Positions 36,789 through 46,274 of a stretch of 64,000 nucleotides of DNA are shown here, piece by piece. The stretch is from Prochlorococcus sp. MIT 0603 (GTDB lineage: Bacteria > Cyanobacteriota > Cyanobacteriia > PCC-6307 > Cyanobiaceae), in assembly GCF_000760215.1 (NCBI RefSeq), contig NZ_JNAW01000003.1:124001-188000 (forward strand), in the 5' to 3' direction. The notes beneath the pieces were generated by a model. The model worked only from the letters and a program-made list of their open reading frames with translations, did no database searches and was not told the DNA's origin. How positions within the stretch are numbered: the first letter of the stretch is position 1; every line of letters starts with the position of its first letter. The position numbers were made by a program, and so were the translations under genes.

Positions 36789-38072
36789 ATGAATCAGGCT
36801 GAAGAATCAGTTCCCAACATATATGAACATCGGCCAATACTTTTGTTAGCGAATAGCAGTTGGTATCTCCAGCATTATAGGAGTCACTTAATATCTTCAC
36901 TTAAACAGCTAAGGTTTAGTGTATTAGCTTTATGTCCATATGATTCGTCATCAGCATTTCTTTCGACTTTACTCACTCATATACCATGGAGAATAAAGAG
37001 ATCGAATGATCTAAGCTTAATATCACTTTTTGCATCTACTTTAAAACTTTCAATATTTATAAGAGCTATAAAGCCAAAAATCTTACATTCGCATACATTA
37101 AAAGTCAACCTTATTACAGCCTTTGTCTCTTCCATTTATGGAATACCTACTGTAATTTCTTTTGCTGGAATGGGCAAACTATCTAAAAAAAAGTTTATCT
37201 ATAGGCTAATATTTATATGTATTTTAAAGCTAATTAATTTCTTTTCTAATAGGCAAAGAAATACAAGGTGGTCATGGCAATTAAGTCGTAATAGGACTTA
37301 CTTTATATTTCAGAATCCCAAAGATATGAATCTATATAAAGCGATTATTTCATCTCCCATTAATAATAGCAAAATAATTCATGGCTCTGGAGTTCCAGAT
37401 AGATACTTAGAGCATGGTTTCAACTCTAATTTATGGATGAAACAGAAAGAATCGGAAAAGGAAATACCAACTTGTACATTCATTTACTGTGGAAGACTTT
37501 TGCAATCTAAAGGTATAGGCATATTTTTATCTTTGTCTGAAATTCTCCCTGAGCATGAATTTGAAGTTTATGGTGGTATAGATCCATCTAGTAAAGATTC
37601 ACTATCATCTAATGAAATACAATTATTAAGTAAAAAACACAAAAATCTAAATTTCCATGGTGAAACTATCGATCCTTTACTTAATTGTAATTTTGATTTT
37701 CCTATATTAGTTTTACCATCATCTTATGGCGAAGGATTCCCAAGGTCTATTGTTGAAGCATTTTCTGTTGGGATACCTGTTATATGTTCACAATCAGCAT
37801 CATGTGATGTATTTACTAAAGAAAATATTTATCTCCCTTTGAATAATACTCCTATCTCATATAAAGATTCTTTTAAAGAATTGATTCATCAATATCAAGA
37901 AGGTTCCATAACAAATAAAATAAAAACTTGTTTTGAACTTACCAAAGAAACTTTCTCAGAGAGAAAAATTACATTAGAAACCATAGAGATTTATAAACAG
38001 CTTTTGGAAAACAAGAGTTCTTACCTACTTTCAAAGGATACTGAATCGTTGAAAAACTGGCTTTCACAATAA
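36789..38072 (+). CDS. Glycosyltransferase, GT4 family
   Basis: Predicted GT-B transferase of 427 residues. N-domain: LLANSSWYLQHYRSHLI (17-33), HSHTLKVNLITAFVSSIYGIPTVISFAGMG (about 100-129), a layout common in PglA/WbpY-like enzymes that act early on lipid-linked glycans. C-domain: FIYCGRLLQSKGIGIFLSL (about 232-250), VLPSSYGEGFPRSIVEAFSVGIPVI (about 314-338), the E-x7-E donor site. An amphipathic or hydrophobic stretch near 138-155 may associate with the membrane. It is followed 67 bases later by the WecA-type gene on the same strand, suggesting it adds the first or second sugar after that transferase. Confidence 0.85.
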   Translation: MNQAEESVPNIYEHRPILLLANSSWYLQHYRSHLISSLKQLRFSVLALCPYDSSSAFLSTLLTHIPWRIKRSNDLSLISLFASTLKLSIFIRAIKPKILHSHTLKVNLITAFVSSIYGIPTVISFAGMGKLSKKKFIYRLIFICILKLINFFSNRQRNTRWSWQLSRNRTYFIFQNPKDMNLYKAIISSPINNSKIIHGSGVPDRYLEHGFNSNLWMKQKESEKEIPTCTFIYCGRLLQSKGIGIFLSLSEILPEHEFEVYGGIDPSSKDSLSSNEIQLLSKKHKNLNFHGETIDPLLNCNFDFPILVLPSSYGEGFPRSIVEAFSVGIPVICSQSASCDVFTKENIYLPLNNTPISYKDSFKELIHQYQEGSITNKIKTCFELTKETFSERKITLETIEIYKQLLENKSSYLLSKDTESLKNWLSQ

Positions 38073-38139
38073 GAGTTCTTTTTTTAACCCCTTCTTTTAA
38101 CTATAATGTGATCATAAGTTGTCCCTTTACTAGGATTCT

Positions 38140-39117
38140 TTGTCAGGCACCTCTCTGCTACTAGTGCTTAGCGTAATTGCAAGTACCTTTCTAACTATAG
38201 TTTTAACACCTCCATTGAGAAGGTTAGGAGAAAGGCTAAACATAATTGACAACCCAAATGAAAGAAAACAGCATAAAAAGCCTTTAGTAAGAATTGGAGG
38301 AATTGCAATTTTCATAGGTTTCTTTTTAGCTTTACTTTTCTCAATAGTTTTATCAGGAGATTGGCTATCAATTCTTAACTATAAAATCTTCTTAATTGCT
38401 ATAGGAGGTGCATTCTCTTTTTTTCTAATAGGGCTTTTTGATGATTTGTTTGAGATTTCACCATTTTATAGATTGTTTTTTCAAGTCTTACTAGCAATAA
38501 TCCTTTGGGGTTTTGATATTCGTGTTCAGGTTATTGATTTAAGTTGGCTTTCCAGTAATATTGAAATAATATCAATACCTGATTTCTTTAGTTTATTAAT
38601 TACAGTTATTTGGATAGTAGGTGTTACAAATTCAATCAATTGGCTTGATGGATTAGACGGTCTTGCTTCTACTATCTTATCAATTAATTCTATAGCATTG
38701 ATAATTATATGCTTGTCATTTAATAACTATTTATTTGCTTTATATTCTGCTGCTCTCTTAGGAAGTTCCTTAGGTTTCCTTCGCTATAATTGTCAACCAG
38801 CTTTAATACTAATGGGAGATTGTGGTTCTTATTTCCTTGGCTTTTCCCTTTCTATTATTAGTATAATTGGTCTTTCTAAAGAGAACCTTGGCCTAAATCC
38901 ATTATTAGCATTATTAATTTTGTTTATTCCCTTAGCAGACATGGTTTTTGTTATTTTAAATCGACTAAAGAGTGGTCGATCACCTTTTCATCCTGATAGG
39001 AGTCACATACATCATAGAATGCTTGCAAAGGGTATTTCATTAAACAAATCATTGCTAACTATTTGCTCAGGCTCATTATGTAGTTCTTCTTTGGCATTAT
39101 TTATTGCACTAAAATAA
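38140..39117 (+). CDS. wecA: Undecaprenyl-phosphate GlcNAc-1-P transferase, WecA/TagO type
   Basis: Polytopic membrane enzyme of 325 residues that starts lipid-linked glycan synthesis. Motifs: DNPNERKQHKKPLVRIGG (about 38-55), GLFDDLFEISP (Asp-Asp pair near 102), NWLDGLDGLA (about 166-175), LMGDCGSYFLGF and HPDRSHIHHRML (HIHH motif near 287), typical of WecA/TagO rather than the WbpL form at 7557. A stop codon at 38131-38133 limits the upstream reading, and TTG at 38140 is the only usable early start. Two initiating transferases in one island suggest two lipid-linked glycans. Confidence 0.88.
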   Translation: MSGTSLLLVLSVIASTFLTIVLTPPLRRLGERLNIIDNPNERKQHKKPLVRIGGIAIFIGFFLALLFSIVLSGDWLSILNYKIFLIAIGGAFSFFLIGLFDDLFEISPFYRLFFQVLLAIILWGFDIRVQVIDLSWLSSNIEIISIPDFFSLLITVIWIVGVTNSINWLDGLDGLASTILSINSIALIIICLSFNNYLFALYSAALLGSSLGFLRYNCQPALILMGDCGSYFLGFSLSIISIIGLSKENLGLNPLLALLILFIPLADMVFVILNRLKSGRSPFHPDRSHIHHRMLAKGISLNKSLLTICSGSLCSSSLALFIALK

Positions 39118-39169
39118 GAAAGAGTAAATATTTAAATCTCTAATTAATTCCAGAAAACTTGATCATATT

Positions 39170-40192
39170 TTAATGATTATAGAATTCCTTATACCATTTT
39201 ACAAACTTCCTAATCCCTATAGAAAGAGGCGTATTTGGCTTGAACCCTGTCCAGTTTTCTACTATACTTGTTTCAGCTGATGTTGCCTGAACATCTCCAC
39301 TTTGCATTGAGCAAAATATTTTTTTAGCCTTGACTCCTAATTCATTTTCTATAGTTTGAATAAAATCAATTAAATTCACTGGCTTACTATTACCTATATT
39401 AACTATTTTGTATGCATTCCAACTAGATGAAGGATCTGGTGAATCCTTTTGAAAGTTAATATCAGGAGTTGCTGGCTTAGCAATTAATCTAGTAATTATT
39501 TCTATAACGTCATCAATATAAGTAAAGTCTCTACTCATATTTCCATTATTGAAAATTTGAATTGGCTTATTAGAAAGAATTGCTTTAGTGAAAATCATTG
39601 GCGCCATATCTGGCCTCCCCCATGGGCCGTAGACAGTAAACAATCTTATTCCAGTACAAGATATCCCATATAAATGACTATAGCTATGTGCCATTAGTTC
39701 ATTTGCTTTTTTTGTTGCTGCATAAAGACTGACGGGATGGTCAACTCCATCTTTTTCAGAAAATGGCACCTTTGTATTTCCTCCATATACAGAGCTGCTA
39801 CTTGCAAAGATCAAGTTATCTATTGGAAATCTTCTACAACATTCAAGGATATTGGCAAAACCAACTAGATTGGAATTGACATACGCACTGGGGTTATCTA
39901 TAGAATATCTAACCCCTGCCTGAGCTGCCAAGTGAACAACCACCTGAGGAGAGTTATCTTTAAAAAGTTTTTCCAATAATTCTTTATCCTCAAGATCTAC
40001 TTTAAAAAAATGCCACTTCCCCAAAAGTTTGCTTGAGGTTTTTTCAAGGACTCCTAATCTTGCTTCTTTTAGAGATATATCATAATAGGAGTTAAGGTTA
40101 TCCAATCCGTATACATCATTCCCATTTTCTATAAGTTTCTGACAAAGGTGGAAGCCAATAAAACCTGCAGATCCTGTAACTAGAATTCTCAC
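39170..40192 (-). CDS. UDP-glucuronate 4-epimerase
   Basis: Extended SDR of 340 residues predicted to interconvert UDP-glucuronate and UDP-galacturonate. The N-terminal GSAGFIGFHLC (7-17) and GLDNLNSYYDISLKEARL, then HLAAQAGVRYSIDNPSAYVNSN (about 92-113), SSSSVYGGN, YAATKKAN (Tyr-x3-Lys), and FTVYGPWGRPDMA are the recognised marks of this epimerase. GTG is the start codon. It follows the UDP-glucose dehydrogenase on the same strand (68-base gap), which makes its substrate. Confidence 0.92.
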   Translation of the reverse strand: MRILVTGSAGFIGFHLCQKLIENGNDVYGLDNLNSYYDISLKEARLGVLEKTSSKLLGKWHFFKVDLEDKELLEKLFKDNSPQVVVHLAAQAGVRYSIDNPSAYVNSNLVGFANILECCRRFPIDNLIFASSSSVYGGNTKVPFSEKDGVDHPVSLYAATKKANELMAHSYSHLYGISCTGIRLFTVYGPWGRPDMAPMIFTKAILSNKPIQIFNNGNMSRDFTYIDDVIEIITRLIAKPATPDINFQKDSPDPSSSWNAYKIVNIGNSKPVNLIDFIQTIENELGVKAKKIFCSMQSGDVQATSAETSIVENWTGFKPNTPLSIGIRKFVKWYKEFYNH

Positions 40193-40260
40193 TTTAATAA
40201 TTAAACTCCATTAATTAGTACTTTAATAGTGAAGGGATCAAATTAGAAGTATTTATCTTT

Positions 40261-41682
40261 TCAGACTCCATTCCCTAACTCCCATACATTTATACCAAAT
40301 TCTTTTGCTTGCTTTGTATTTGCAATGGACCTTGTATCAAACAACCATGCTGGTTCTCTTAAAACATTGGATAATAATTCCCAATTTATTTGTTTAAATT
40401 CACGCCATTCAGTTAAAATTACAATTGCATCAGCGTCATTTGCTGCTTCAACAATTGATTCGCAAAATGACCAAGATCCTTCCTGATTAGTGCTTGAGTC
40501 TCGATTATTTTCATCTAATTCTAAATCTTTTTCTATTTGATTTTTACTTACTTTAGGGTCATAAATACATAAATTGGCACCTTCTTCTATTAATTCCTTA
40601 CATATACTTATAGCAGATGATTCTCTCGTATCATTTGTATTTGCTTTAAATGCAAATCCGAAAATAGCTATATTTTTCCCAGTAATTGTACCAAACAGCT
40701 TCTCTATAATGATTTTTGCTATTCTCTTTCTTTGCCAGTTATTAATATCAACAACTTTTTGCCAATATGATGAAACTTCATAGAGTCCATAATGATTACA
40801 TATATATACTAAATTCAGGAGATCCTTTTTGAAACAACTTCCTCCGAAACCAGGCCCTGAATTCAAGAAATATTTCCCAATTCTCTTGTCAGCTCCTATT
40901 GCTAGAGAAACATCTCTAATATCTGCCCCTGTAGCTTCACAAAGAGCTGAGAAAGAGTTAATAGAACTAATTCTTTGGGCAAGAAAAGCATTTGAGATTA
41001 GCTTTGACAGTTCAGAGCTCCAAAGGTTAGTAGTCAATATTTTCTCTTTATCTACCCAATTTAAATAAATTTCTATTAAGGAATTAATAGCCTCATTATC
41101 TTCGCCACCAATTAATACTCTATCGGGATTCTCCAAGTCATTTATTGCGGTTCCTTCAGATAGAAATTCAGGGTTTGATAAAACAAAAAAACTTTTAAGC
41201 TTAGATGTATCATTAATTAAATCTCTTTTTGGTGCCTCTAGTATTTGTTTAATAGTTTGTGCTGTCCTAACTGGCAGTGTACTTTTCTCAACCACAATTG
41301 CTTTATCCTTAGCATATCTTGAGATTTGCCTTGCAGATGCTTCAACCCACTTGAGATCACTAGCTTGTCCTGCTCCTATACCTTTGGTTTTTGTTGGTGT
41401 ATTGACAGATATAAATATCATGTCTGCGAATCTAAGTTTCTCTTCTATTTGAGTTGAAAAATGGAGATTTATGCCTCTTGATTTTATAATTAACTCTCTC
41501 AGACCTGGCTCAAAAATTGGCAACCTAGAGAGATCAGAATCATTCCAGTCCTTTATACGCTTTTCATTTAAATCAACAACATTTATATTAATATGTGGGC
41601 AATGATGAGCAATTACTGCCATTGTAGGACCACCTACGTATCCAGCCCCTATACAGCAAATTTCTTTAATTTGAATGCTCAT
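40261..41682 (-). CDS. ugd: UDP-glucose 6-dehydrogenase (long form)
   Basis: Oxidises UDP-glucose twice to UDP-glucuronate. The 473-residue protein is the longer, eukaryote-like form: CIGAGYVGGPTMAVIAHHCPHI (10-31), IFEPGLRELI, FISVNTPTKTKGIGAG (about 90-105), VEKSTLPVRTA, NPEFLSEGTAI (about 171-181), and the catalytic Cys in GPGFGGSCFKKDLL (around 275-288). GFAFKANTNDTRES is the C-terminal NAD half. It supplies the 4-epimerase downstream and the UXS-type decarboxylase at 4472-5413. Divergent from GalE. Confidence 0.95.
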   Translation of the reverse strand: MSIQIKEICCIGAGYVGGPTMAVIAHHCPHININVVDLNEKRIKDWNDSDLSRLPIFEPGLRELIIKSRGINLHFSTQIEEKLRFADMIFISVNTPTKTKGIGAGQASDLKWVEASARQISRYAKDKAIVVEKSTLPVRTAQTIKQILEAPKRDLINDTSKLKSFFVLSNPEFLSEGTAINDLENPDRVLIGGEDNEAINSLIEIYLNWVDKEKILTTNLWSSELSKLISNAFLAQRISSINSFSALCEATGADIRDVSLAIGADKRIGKYFLNSGPGFGGSCFKKDLLNLVYICNHYGLYEVSSYWQKVVDINNWQRKRIAKIIIEKLFGTITGKNIAIFGFAFKANTNDTRESSAISICKELIEEGANLCIYDPKVSKNQIEKDLELDENNRDSSTNQEGSWSFCESIVEAANDADAIVILTEWREFKQINWELLSNVLREPAWLFDTRSIANTKQAKEFGINVWELGNGV

Positions 41683-41819
41683 TTATTTAATTATGATATA
41701 AGCCTTTTAGAAAAATCTAATTATAGGCTCTTGATCATATGATTGCAACTTTAGTTAATCCAATTGAGTTTTTTAGCATAATAACGATGTATCATTAAAA
41801 TATACTAGATAGCTAATAA

Positions 41820-42884
41820 ATGAAGAGAGTTTTAATAACTGGTGGGGCTGGATTCATAGGTAGTCATACTTGCTTGGTTTTGCTTCAAAAAGGTTATGAA
41901 GTTTTTGTGATAGATTCATACATAAATAGTTCTAATAAATCTCTTGAAAGAGTAATTAAGATATGTGAGGACAATAAATTTTCAGTTTCTAATAAATTGC
42001 ACGTTATTAAAGGTGATTTAAGAGATGAACATATTTTAAAAAAAATATTTTCAGATGCCTCATTAGATGGTCAATCTATTGATGGTGTTATTCATTTTGC
42101 TGGGTTGAAATCAGTTAGAGAATCCGTTGGAAACCCTTTAAAGTATTGGGACGTAAATGTAAATGGCGCAATTAATTTATTAAAAGTTATGGATCATTAT
42201 AAATGTAGATCAATTGTTTTTAGCAGTAGCGCAAGCATTTATGGAAATACTTATGAGAATAATATTAATGAGGAATCTGAAGTAAAACCAATTAATCCTT
42301 ATGGAACAACAAAAGCTGTTGTGGAAAATCTATTAAGTAATATCTCACTTAGCTCGCCTGGGAAATGGCGAATCGCAAACTTACGTTATTTCAATCCAAT
42401 AGGTGCTCATACTTCAGGACTGATAGGTGAAGATCCTTTAGGTACACCTAATAATATATTCCCTCTAATTTCAAAGGTGGCGACAGGTAATATTGAAAAG
42501 TTAAATATTTATGGCAATGATTGGCCAACTCCAGATGGAACTGGAGTAAGAGACTATATACATGTAATGGATGTTGCAGATGGTCATGAAAAGGCTTTCG
42601 AATACTTATTAAGTAAAGAACCACAAGTTCTAAATTTGAACTTAGGAACAGGAAAAGGTACTAGTGTTTTAGAATTGATACATACTTTTGAAAAAGTTAA
42701 TAATATCAAAATACCTTATGTTTTTACTGGTCGAAGAGAAGGAGATGCCTTTCGAGTAATAGCAGATAATTCATTGGCAACATGTCTTTTAAATTGGACC
42801 CCAAAAAGAAGTCTAGAAGATATGTGCTATGACGGTTATAAATGGCAATCTTTAAATCCAAATGGATTCTTATACCCCCATTAA
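41820..42884 (+). CDS. galE: UDP-glucose 4-epimerase GalE
   Basis: SDR of 354 residues that interconverts UDP-glucose and UDP-galactose. It has ITGGAGFIGSHTCLVLL (6-22), HFAGLKSVRESVGNPLKYW (about 93-111), FSSSASIYGN, NPYGTTKAVVE (Tyr-x3-Lys), RYFNPIGAH and PDGTGVRDYIHVMDVADGHEKA, all standard GalE marks. Length is slightly above the usual 340. It is the last sugar gene before the tRNA-Arg and core genes, so it marks the right side of the island. Confidence 0.95.
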   Translation: MKRVLITGGAGFIGSHTCLVLLQKGYEVFVIDSYINSSNKSLERVIKICEDNKFSVSNKLHVIKGDLRDEHILKKIFSDASLDGQSIDGVIHFAGLKSVRESVGNPLKYWDVNVNGAINLLKVMDHYKCRSIVFSSSASIYGNTYENNINEESEVKPINPYGTTKAVVENLLSNISLSSPGKWRIANLRYFNPIGAHTSGLIGEDPLGTPNNIFPLISKVATGNIEKLNIYGNDWPTPDGTGVRDYIHVMDVADGHEKAFEYLLSKEPQVLNLNLGTGKGTSVLELIHTFEKVNNIKIPYVFTGRREGDAFRVIADNSLATCLLNWTPKRSLEDMCYDGYKWQSLNPNGFLYPH

Positions 42885-42996
42885 ATTTATAATTGAATTT
42901 TTATAAGATTTATATTGAAATACTCTTAGAGCTAAATCTTCTTTGAAATTTTTCATTCATCTGTTCATGAACTGTTTAATAAAAGTAAATTTCTAA

Positions 42997-43070
<74 letters not shown>

Positions 43071-43404
43071 TCGGAAGACTAATGATGCCCAAAATTAGCT
43101 TTAATAAAAGACAGGAAGACACCATTGCTTTGCCGTATGTACAACATTACTAACATTTAGTCATATAGGCCATCTAAATTCAGGGCTGCAAACAAAGTTG
43201 TCTAAATTCAATTGAGATTTATTTTCAAGCGCCTTGCTTTGCAGAGCAGAGAAGTGGCTGTTTAGCTTATGTTTTATAGTTTTCTGCATTAAGAGCTAGA
43301 ATTCTCGTTACTCTAATAGTCAGAGAGGGAAGAAGTAATATTTAAATTTCACCTAGTGGAATAGGTTCCAAAGTAAGTTAATAAGGATATTTGAATAGAA
43401 TTTT
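43071..43404. other. Intergenic region beside tRNA-Arg
   Basis: A 334-base stretch between the tRNA 5' end and the HTH gene. It must contain the promoter of the tRNA (minus) and that of the HTH gene (plus). I see no ORF with support, no strong hairpin and no repeat. A non-coding RNA cannot be excluded. Confidence 0.4.
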
Positions 43405-44157
43405 GTGGCTAAAAAACTCACAGAAATTCTAAAAAAAGAAATCTTCGAAGGATTTTCTTCAGGTATTTCCCTTAGCGCTCTTGCTAAGTCCTATGGATGC
43501 ACTCCAGCAACAATTACAAGAGCAGTTAAAACTTTTTTAACAGAGGATGAGTATGTTCAATTAAAAGAGAAAAGAGCTAAAAAAGCCCGCTCATCTAATA
43601 GGCTCGAAAGCAAGTCTAAAGCTTCAAGAATTTCTGAAAAAGATACTGCTATAAAGCCAGAGGTATCCAATGTCTCTAATAACATTAATATTGATTCAAA
43701 GGAATTAGCTGGGGAGATAAATGGAGAGAACGAAAAACCAATCAATTTAGAGACCAATTCTCCTGATAATCAAATAGGTATGTTTAGGGAGATTGCCCCT
43801 TTGAATTCAGACCCTTTCTGCGAGGATCAGAAAGAGATTGCTTGCATTCCACTTGAATCAGAAGCATTACCACAAATTGTATATATGTTAATTGATAAAA
43901 AGAATGAACTTGATTCAAAAGCTCTAAATGAATTCTCAGAGTGGAGTTTCCTTTCAGATCAGGATAAAGCCAGATTGGCAATTCCTCTATACTCAAATCA
44001 ACGTGTTGCTAAAAGAAATTGTGGTAGAAGTCAAAAAGTTTTAAAAGTTCCTGATTCGAGAGTATTCATTCTTTCTTCTTCGTATTTACTTTCCAAGGGT
44101 ATTACTAGATTAATAATGGATGAATCTTTAATCGCTATTGATAATTTATCTAAATAA
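43405..44157 (+). CDS. HTH-domain protein, unknown function
   Basis: A 250-residue protein with a predicted helix-turn-helix at residues 5-45 (EIFEGFSSGISLSALAKSYGCTPATITRAVKTFL), similar in pattern to resolvase/transposase-type HTH. Residues 50-70 are Lys/Arg/Ala-rich, then a polar, probably unstructured linker to about 150. The C-terminal part (VPDSRVFILSSSYLLSKGITRLI) is hydrophobic-polar with no recognised fold. Start is GTG: an in-frame stop at 43396-43398 leaves no earlier site. It could be a DNA-binding regulator; I do not recognise a named family. Convergent with the small membrane protein. Confidence 0.65.
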   Translation: MAKKLTEILKKEIFEGFSSGISLSALAKSYGCTPATITRAVKTFLTEDEYVQLKEKRAKKARSSNRLESKSKASRISEKDTAIKPEVSNVSNNINIDSKELAGEINGENEKPINLETNSPDNQIGMFREIAPLNSDPFCEDQKEIACIPLESEALPQIVYMLIDKKNELDSKALNEFSEWSFLSDQDKARLAIPLYSNQRVAKRNCGRSQKVLKVPDSRVFILSSSYLLSKGITRLIMDESLIAIDNLSK

Positions 44158-44163
44158 CATTTT

Positions 44164-44394
44164 CTAATATCTTGACTGCTTAAGAGGCATCAAAAAAGTT
44201 GTTGCCAAACCGCCGGTTAAGGAACCTAATGCAATTGAAATGCCAATTAAGAAGCCTGATGGCAATTTCTCTGTAGAAGAGATACCTAAATTAACACTAT
44301 GTCTTTCACTTAGGTTTTGAGAGCCTAAGGCTAACATCAAAACAAGAAGCGAAGTCTGCGCTATGCTAATTCCCAAGATAAAGGCTTTGCGCAT
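44164..44394 (-). CDS. Small two-span membrane protein, LapA-like?
   Basis: A 76-residue protein with two hydrophobic segments (about 5-24 and 47-68) separated by a polar loop SQNLSERHSVNLG. The arrangement (helix, a short Asn/Val strand, Pro-Ser-Gly, second Gly-rich helix) weakly recalls LapA/DUF1049 small membrane proteins; I would not name it on that. It is 47 bases downstream of rsmI on the same strand. The ORF is not disturbed by stops and has normal codon use, so it is likely a real gene. Confidence 0.6.
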   Translation of the reverse strand: MRKAFILGISIAQTSLLVLMLALGSQNLSERHSVNLGISSTEKLPSGFLIGISIALGSLTGGLATTFLMPLKQSRY

Positions 44395-44441
44395 TATAGC
44401 AAGTTGGATTTATATAGAAGATATTATAGAGATAAGATAAT

Positions 44442-45338
44442 TTATGCACTGATATTCTTGTTATTATTTTCATGAATTAGTGAATAAAGAAAGTTTCGTG
44501 GATATCCTGTTCTTTGCGCTATTTCCTTGACTGCATTATTTGTACTCGATCCATTGCTAATAAGCCTTTTAACTTCTTCAATTAATTCATTGACATTAAT
44601 TTCTACTTTCTTTATTCCTTTTGCACCACCTAAAACAATGGTAAACTCACCTCTTGGCTTTGTATCTAAAAAATAATTAATTGCATCACCAATTGTTGGT
44701 CCAATTTGCTCTTCATGTTTTTTAGTAAGTTCTCTTGAAATACTAATGGGCCTTTCTTCTCCACATAAATCACTTAAATCTTTTAAAAGTTTCAGGAGCC
44801 TATATGGAGATTCATAGATTACTGTAGTTCTTTTTTCTTGAGCAATTAAATTTAAAATTAATTTTCTCTCTTTTGTTTTAGAAGGCAAGAATCCTTCGAA
44901 GCAAAATCTTTGTGAGGGGAGCCCACTTATTGCCAAGGCAACTGTTGCAGCACATGGTCCTGGCACACATATAACATCATGCATCGTTTTTCTTGCCGCA
45001 GCTATAAGCTCTTCTCCAGGATCACTAATGCTAGGCAAACCTGCATCAGTTATTAGAGCAATGCTTTCACCTTTATCAAGTAGTTCAATAATAATCGGGA
45101 CTCTTGCACGTGTATTGTGCTGATGAAAGCTTAAAAGTTTAGTTTTAATGTTAAAGCTGTTAAGAAGTTTCTTACTGTGTCTAGTATCTTCGCATGCAAT
45201 AACTGAAACTTTTGAAAGAAGATTTTTTGCTCTTGTTGAGAAATCTCCAAGATTACCTATAGGAGTTCCTACTATATAAAGAACACCTGGTTTTGGTTCA
45301 AGTTGATTTTTTGAAATGAAACCTGTTTCTAGATCCAT
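44442..45338 (-). CDS. rsmI: 16S rRNA 2'-O-methyltransferase RsmI
   Basis: Methylates the ribose 2'-O of C1402 in 16S rRNA. SAM-dependent tetrapyrrole-methylase-like fold: GVLYIVGTPIGNLGDFSTRA (about 18-37 from the chosen start), VSVIACEDTRHSKKLL, LITDAGLPSISDPGEEL, and VPGPCAATVALAISGLPS. About 298 residues is normal. The frame is open 30 codons further (to 45428), but that extension is antisense to CysQ; ATG 45338 is close to the conserved start. It is divergent from cysQ with a single base between the two ATG codons. Confidence 0.93.
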   Translation of the reverse strand: MDLETGFISKNQLEPKPGVLYIVGTPIGNLGDFSTRAKNLLSKVSVIACEDTRHSKKLLNSFNIKTKLLSFHQHNTRARVPIIIELLDKGESIALITDAGLPSISDPGEELIAAARKTMHDVICVPGPCAATVALAISGLPSQRFCFEGFLPSKTKERKLILNLIAQEKRTTVIYESPYRLLKLLKDLSDLCGEERPISISRELTKKHEEQIGPTIGDAINYFLDTKPRGEFTIVLGGAKGIKKVEINVNELIEEVKRLISNGSSTNNAVKEIAQRTGYPRNFLYSLIHENNNKNISA

Positions 45339-45339
45339 T

Positions 45340-46254
45340 ATGAATACAAAGGTCGAACTGCCAAAGAAAGTAGATTTGGATGATTTGTTGCAGAAGCTTA
45401 GGGTCCTTAGTTGGGGCGCCGCAGACATCTTGAAGGCTTATGCAAAAGGAGAGAAACCTCCATATGGATTCCCTCAAGCTTTAAATGTTCAAGAGGGAGG
45501 AGATGGTCCCGTCTCAGCAGCAGATCTTGCAGTTAATAGCTGGCTGATTAATGGCTTGAATTCTAATTTCCCTCTTGTTTCTTGGACTGTGGTTAGCGAA
45601 GAAACGGCAAAGGAGCAAATTGTAAAAGGTGTTCCTATAGAAGATGAGTGGATATGGATTTTAGATCCTCTTGATGGAACAAAGGACTTCCTTCAGAAGA
45701 CAGGGGAGTACGCAGTCCATTTAGCTTTAGTTAAGAGCAATGAGCCTATTTTAGGAGTTGTTTTGATACCTGAGTTGGAAGAACTTTGGATTGGATTAAT
45801 TGGATCTGGATCATGGTGCGAAGATAGATTGGGTAATAAGAAACCGTTTTCCTTTAGTGATAGAGATCAAATCTCAGAAATGATACTTGTTTCAAGTAGA
45901 AATCATAGGGACGGAATATTAGAAGATTTGCTGGAACGCATACCTTTTGCTGAAAAAAAAGCAGTCGGTAGTATCGGTTGCAAAATTGCTAAAATCTTAA
46001 AAGGTGAGGCTGATTTTTATTTATCTCTATCTGGGAAATCAGCCCCAAAAGACTGGGATATTGCTGCTCCTGAAATTATTCTTAAGGCTGCAGGTGGTAA
46101 ATTTACCCATGCTAATAATAAAGCAATTTCTTATAACACTGGAGATATCAATCAATGGGGATGCATAGTTGCCAGTCATGGAAGGCACCACGAAGAACTA
46201 TGTAAAACCATTCAATATGAGTTATTAACTATTGATCAAAACATTTTACTTTAA
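45340..46254 (+). CDS. cysQ: 3'(2'),5'-bisphosphate nucleotidase CysQ
   Basis: Inositol-monophosphatase-fold phosphatase that breaks down PAP/PAPS in sulfur assimilation. It has GPVSAADLAVNSWL (about 47-60), the metal-binding WTVVSEETA, WILDPLDGTKDFLQKTGEYAVHLAL (about 100-124) and KDWDIAAPEIILKAAGG near the C-terminus. About 304 residues. The ATG at 45340 is one base from the divergent rsmI ATG; an earlier in-frame ATG at 45316 would add eight residues and overlap rsmI. Convergent with pnp. Confidence 0.9.
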   Translation: MNTKVELPKKVDLDDLLQKLRVLSWGAADILKAYAKGEKPPYGFPQALNVQEGGDGPVSAADLAVNSWLINGLNSNFPLVSWTVVSEETAKEQIVKGVPIEDEWIWILDPLDGTKDFLQKTGEYAVHLALVKSNEPILGVVLIPELEELWIGLIGSGSWCEDRLGNKKPFSFSDRDQISEMILVSSRNHRDGILEDLLERIPFAEKKAVGSIGCKIAKILKGEADFYLSLSGKSAPKDWDIAAPEIILKAAGGKFTHANNKAISYNTGDINQWGCIVASHGRHHEELCKTIQYELLTIDQNILL

Positions 46255-46274
46255 TCAAAAGATAGAAGTCCTAT

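Noticed and set aside
40829-41068. 79-residue plus-strand ORF inside ugd
   Set aside because: Shadow of the dehydrogenase on the other strand.
1-42900. Insertion sequences, integrase or phage genes in the island
   Set aside because: Looked for transposase and integrase motifs in the translated frames and saw none.
43557-43996. Minus-strand ORFs within the HTH gene
   Set aside because: Overlap the longer plus-strand frame with start and conserved HTH.
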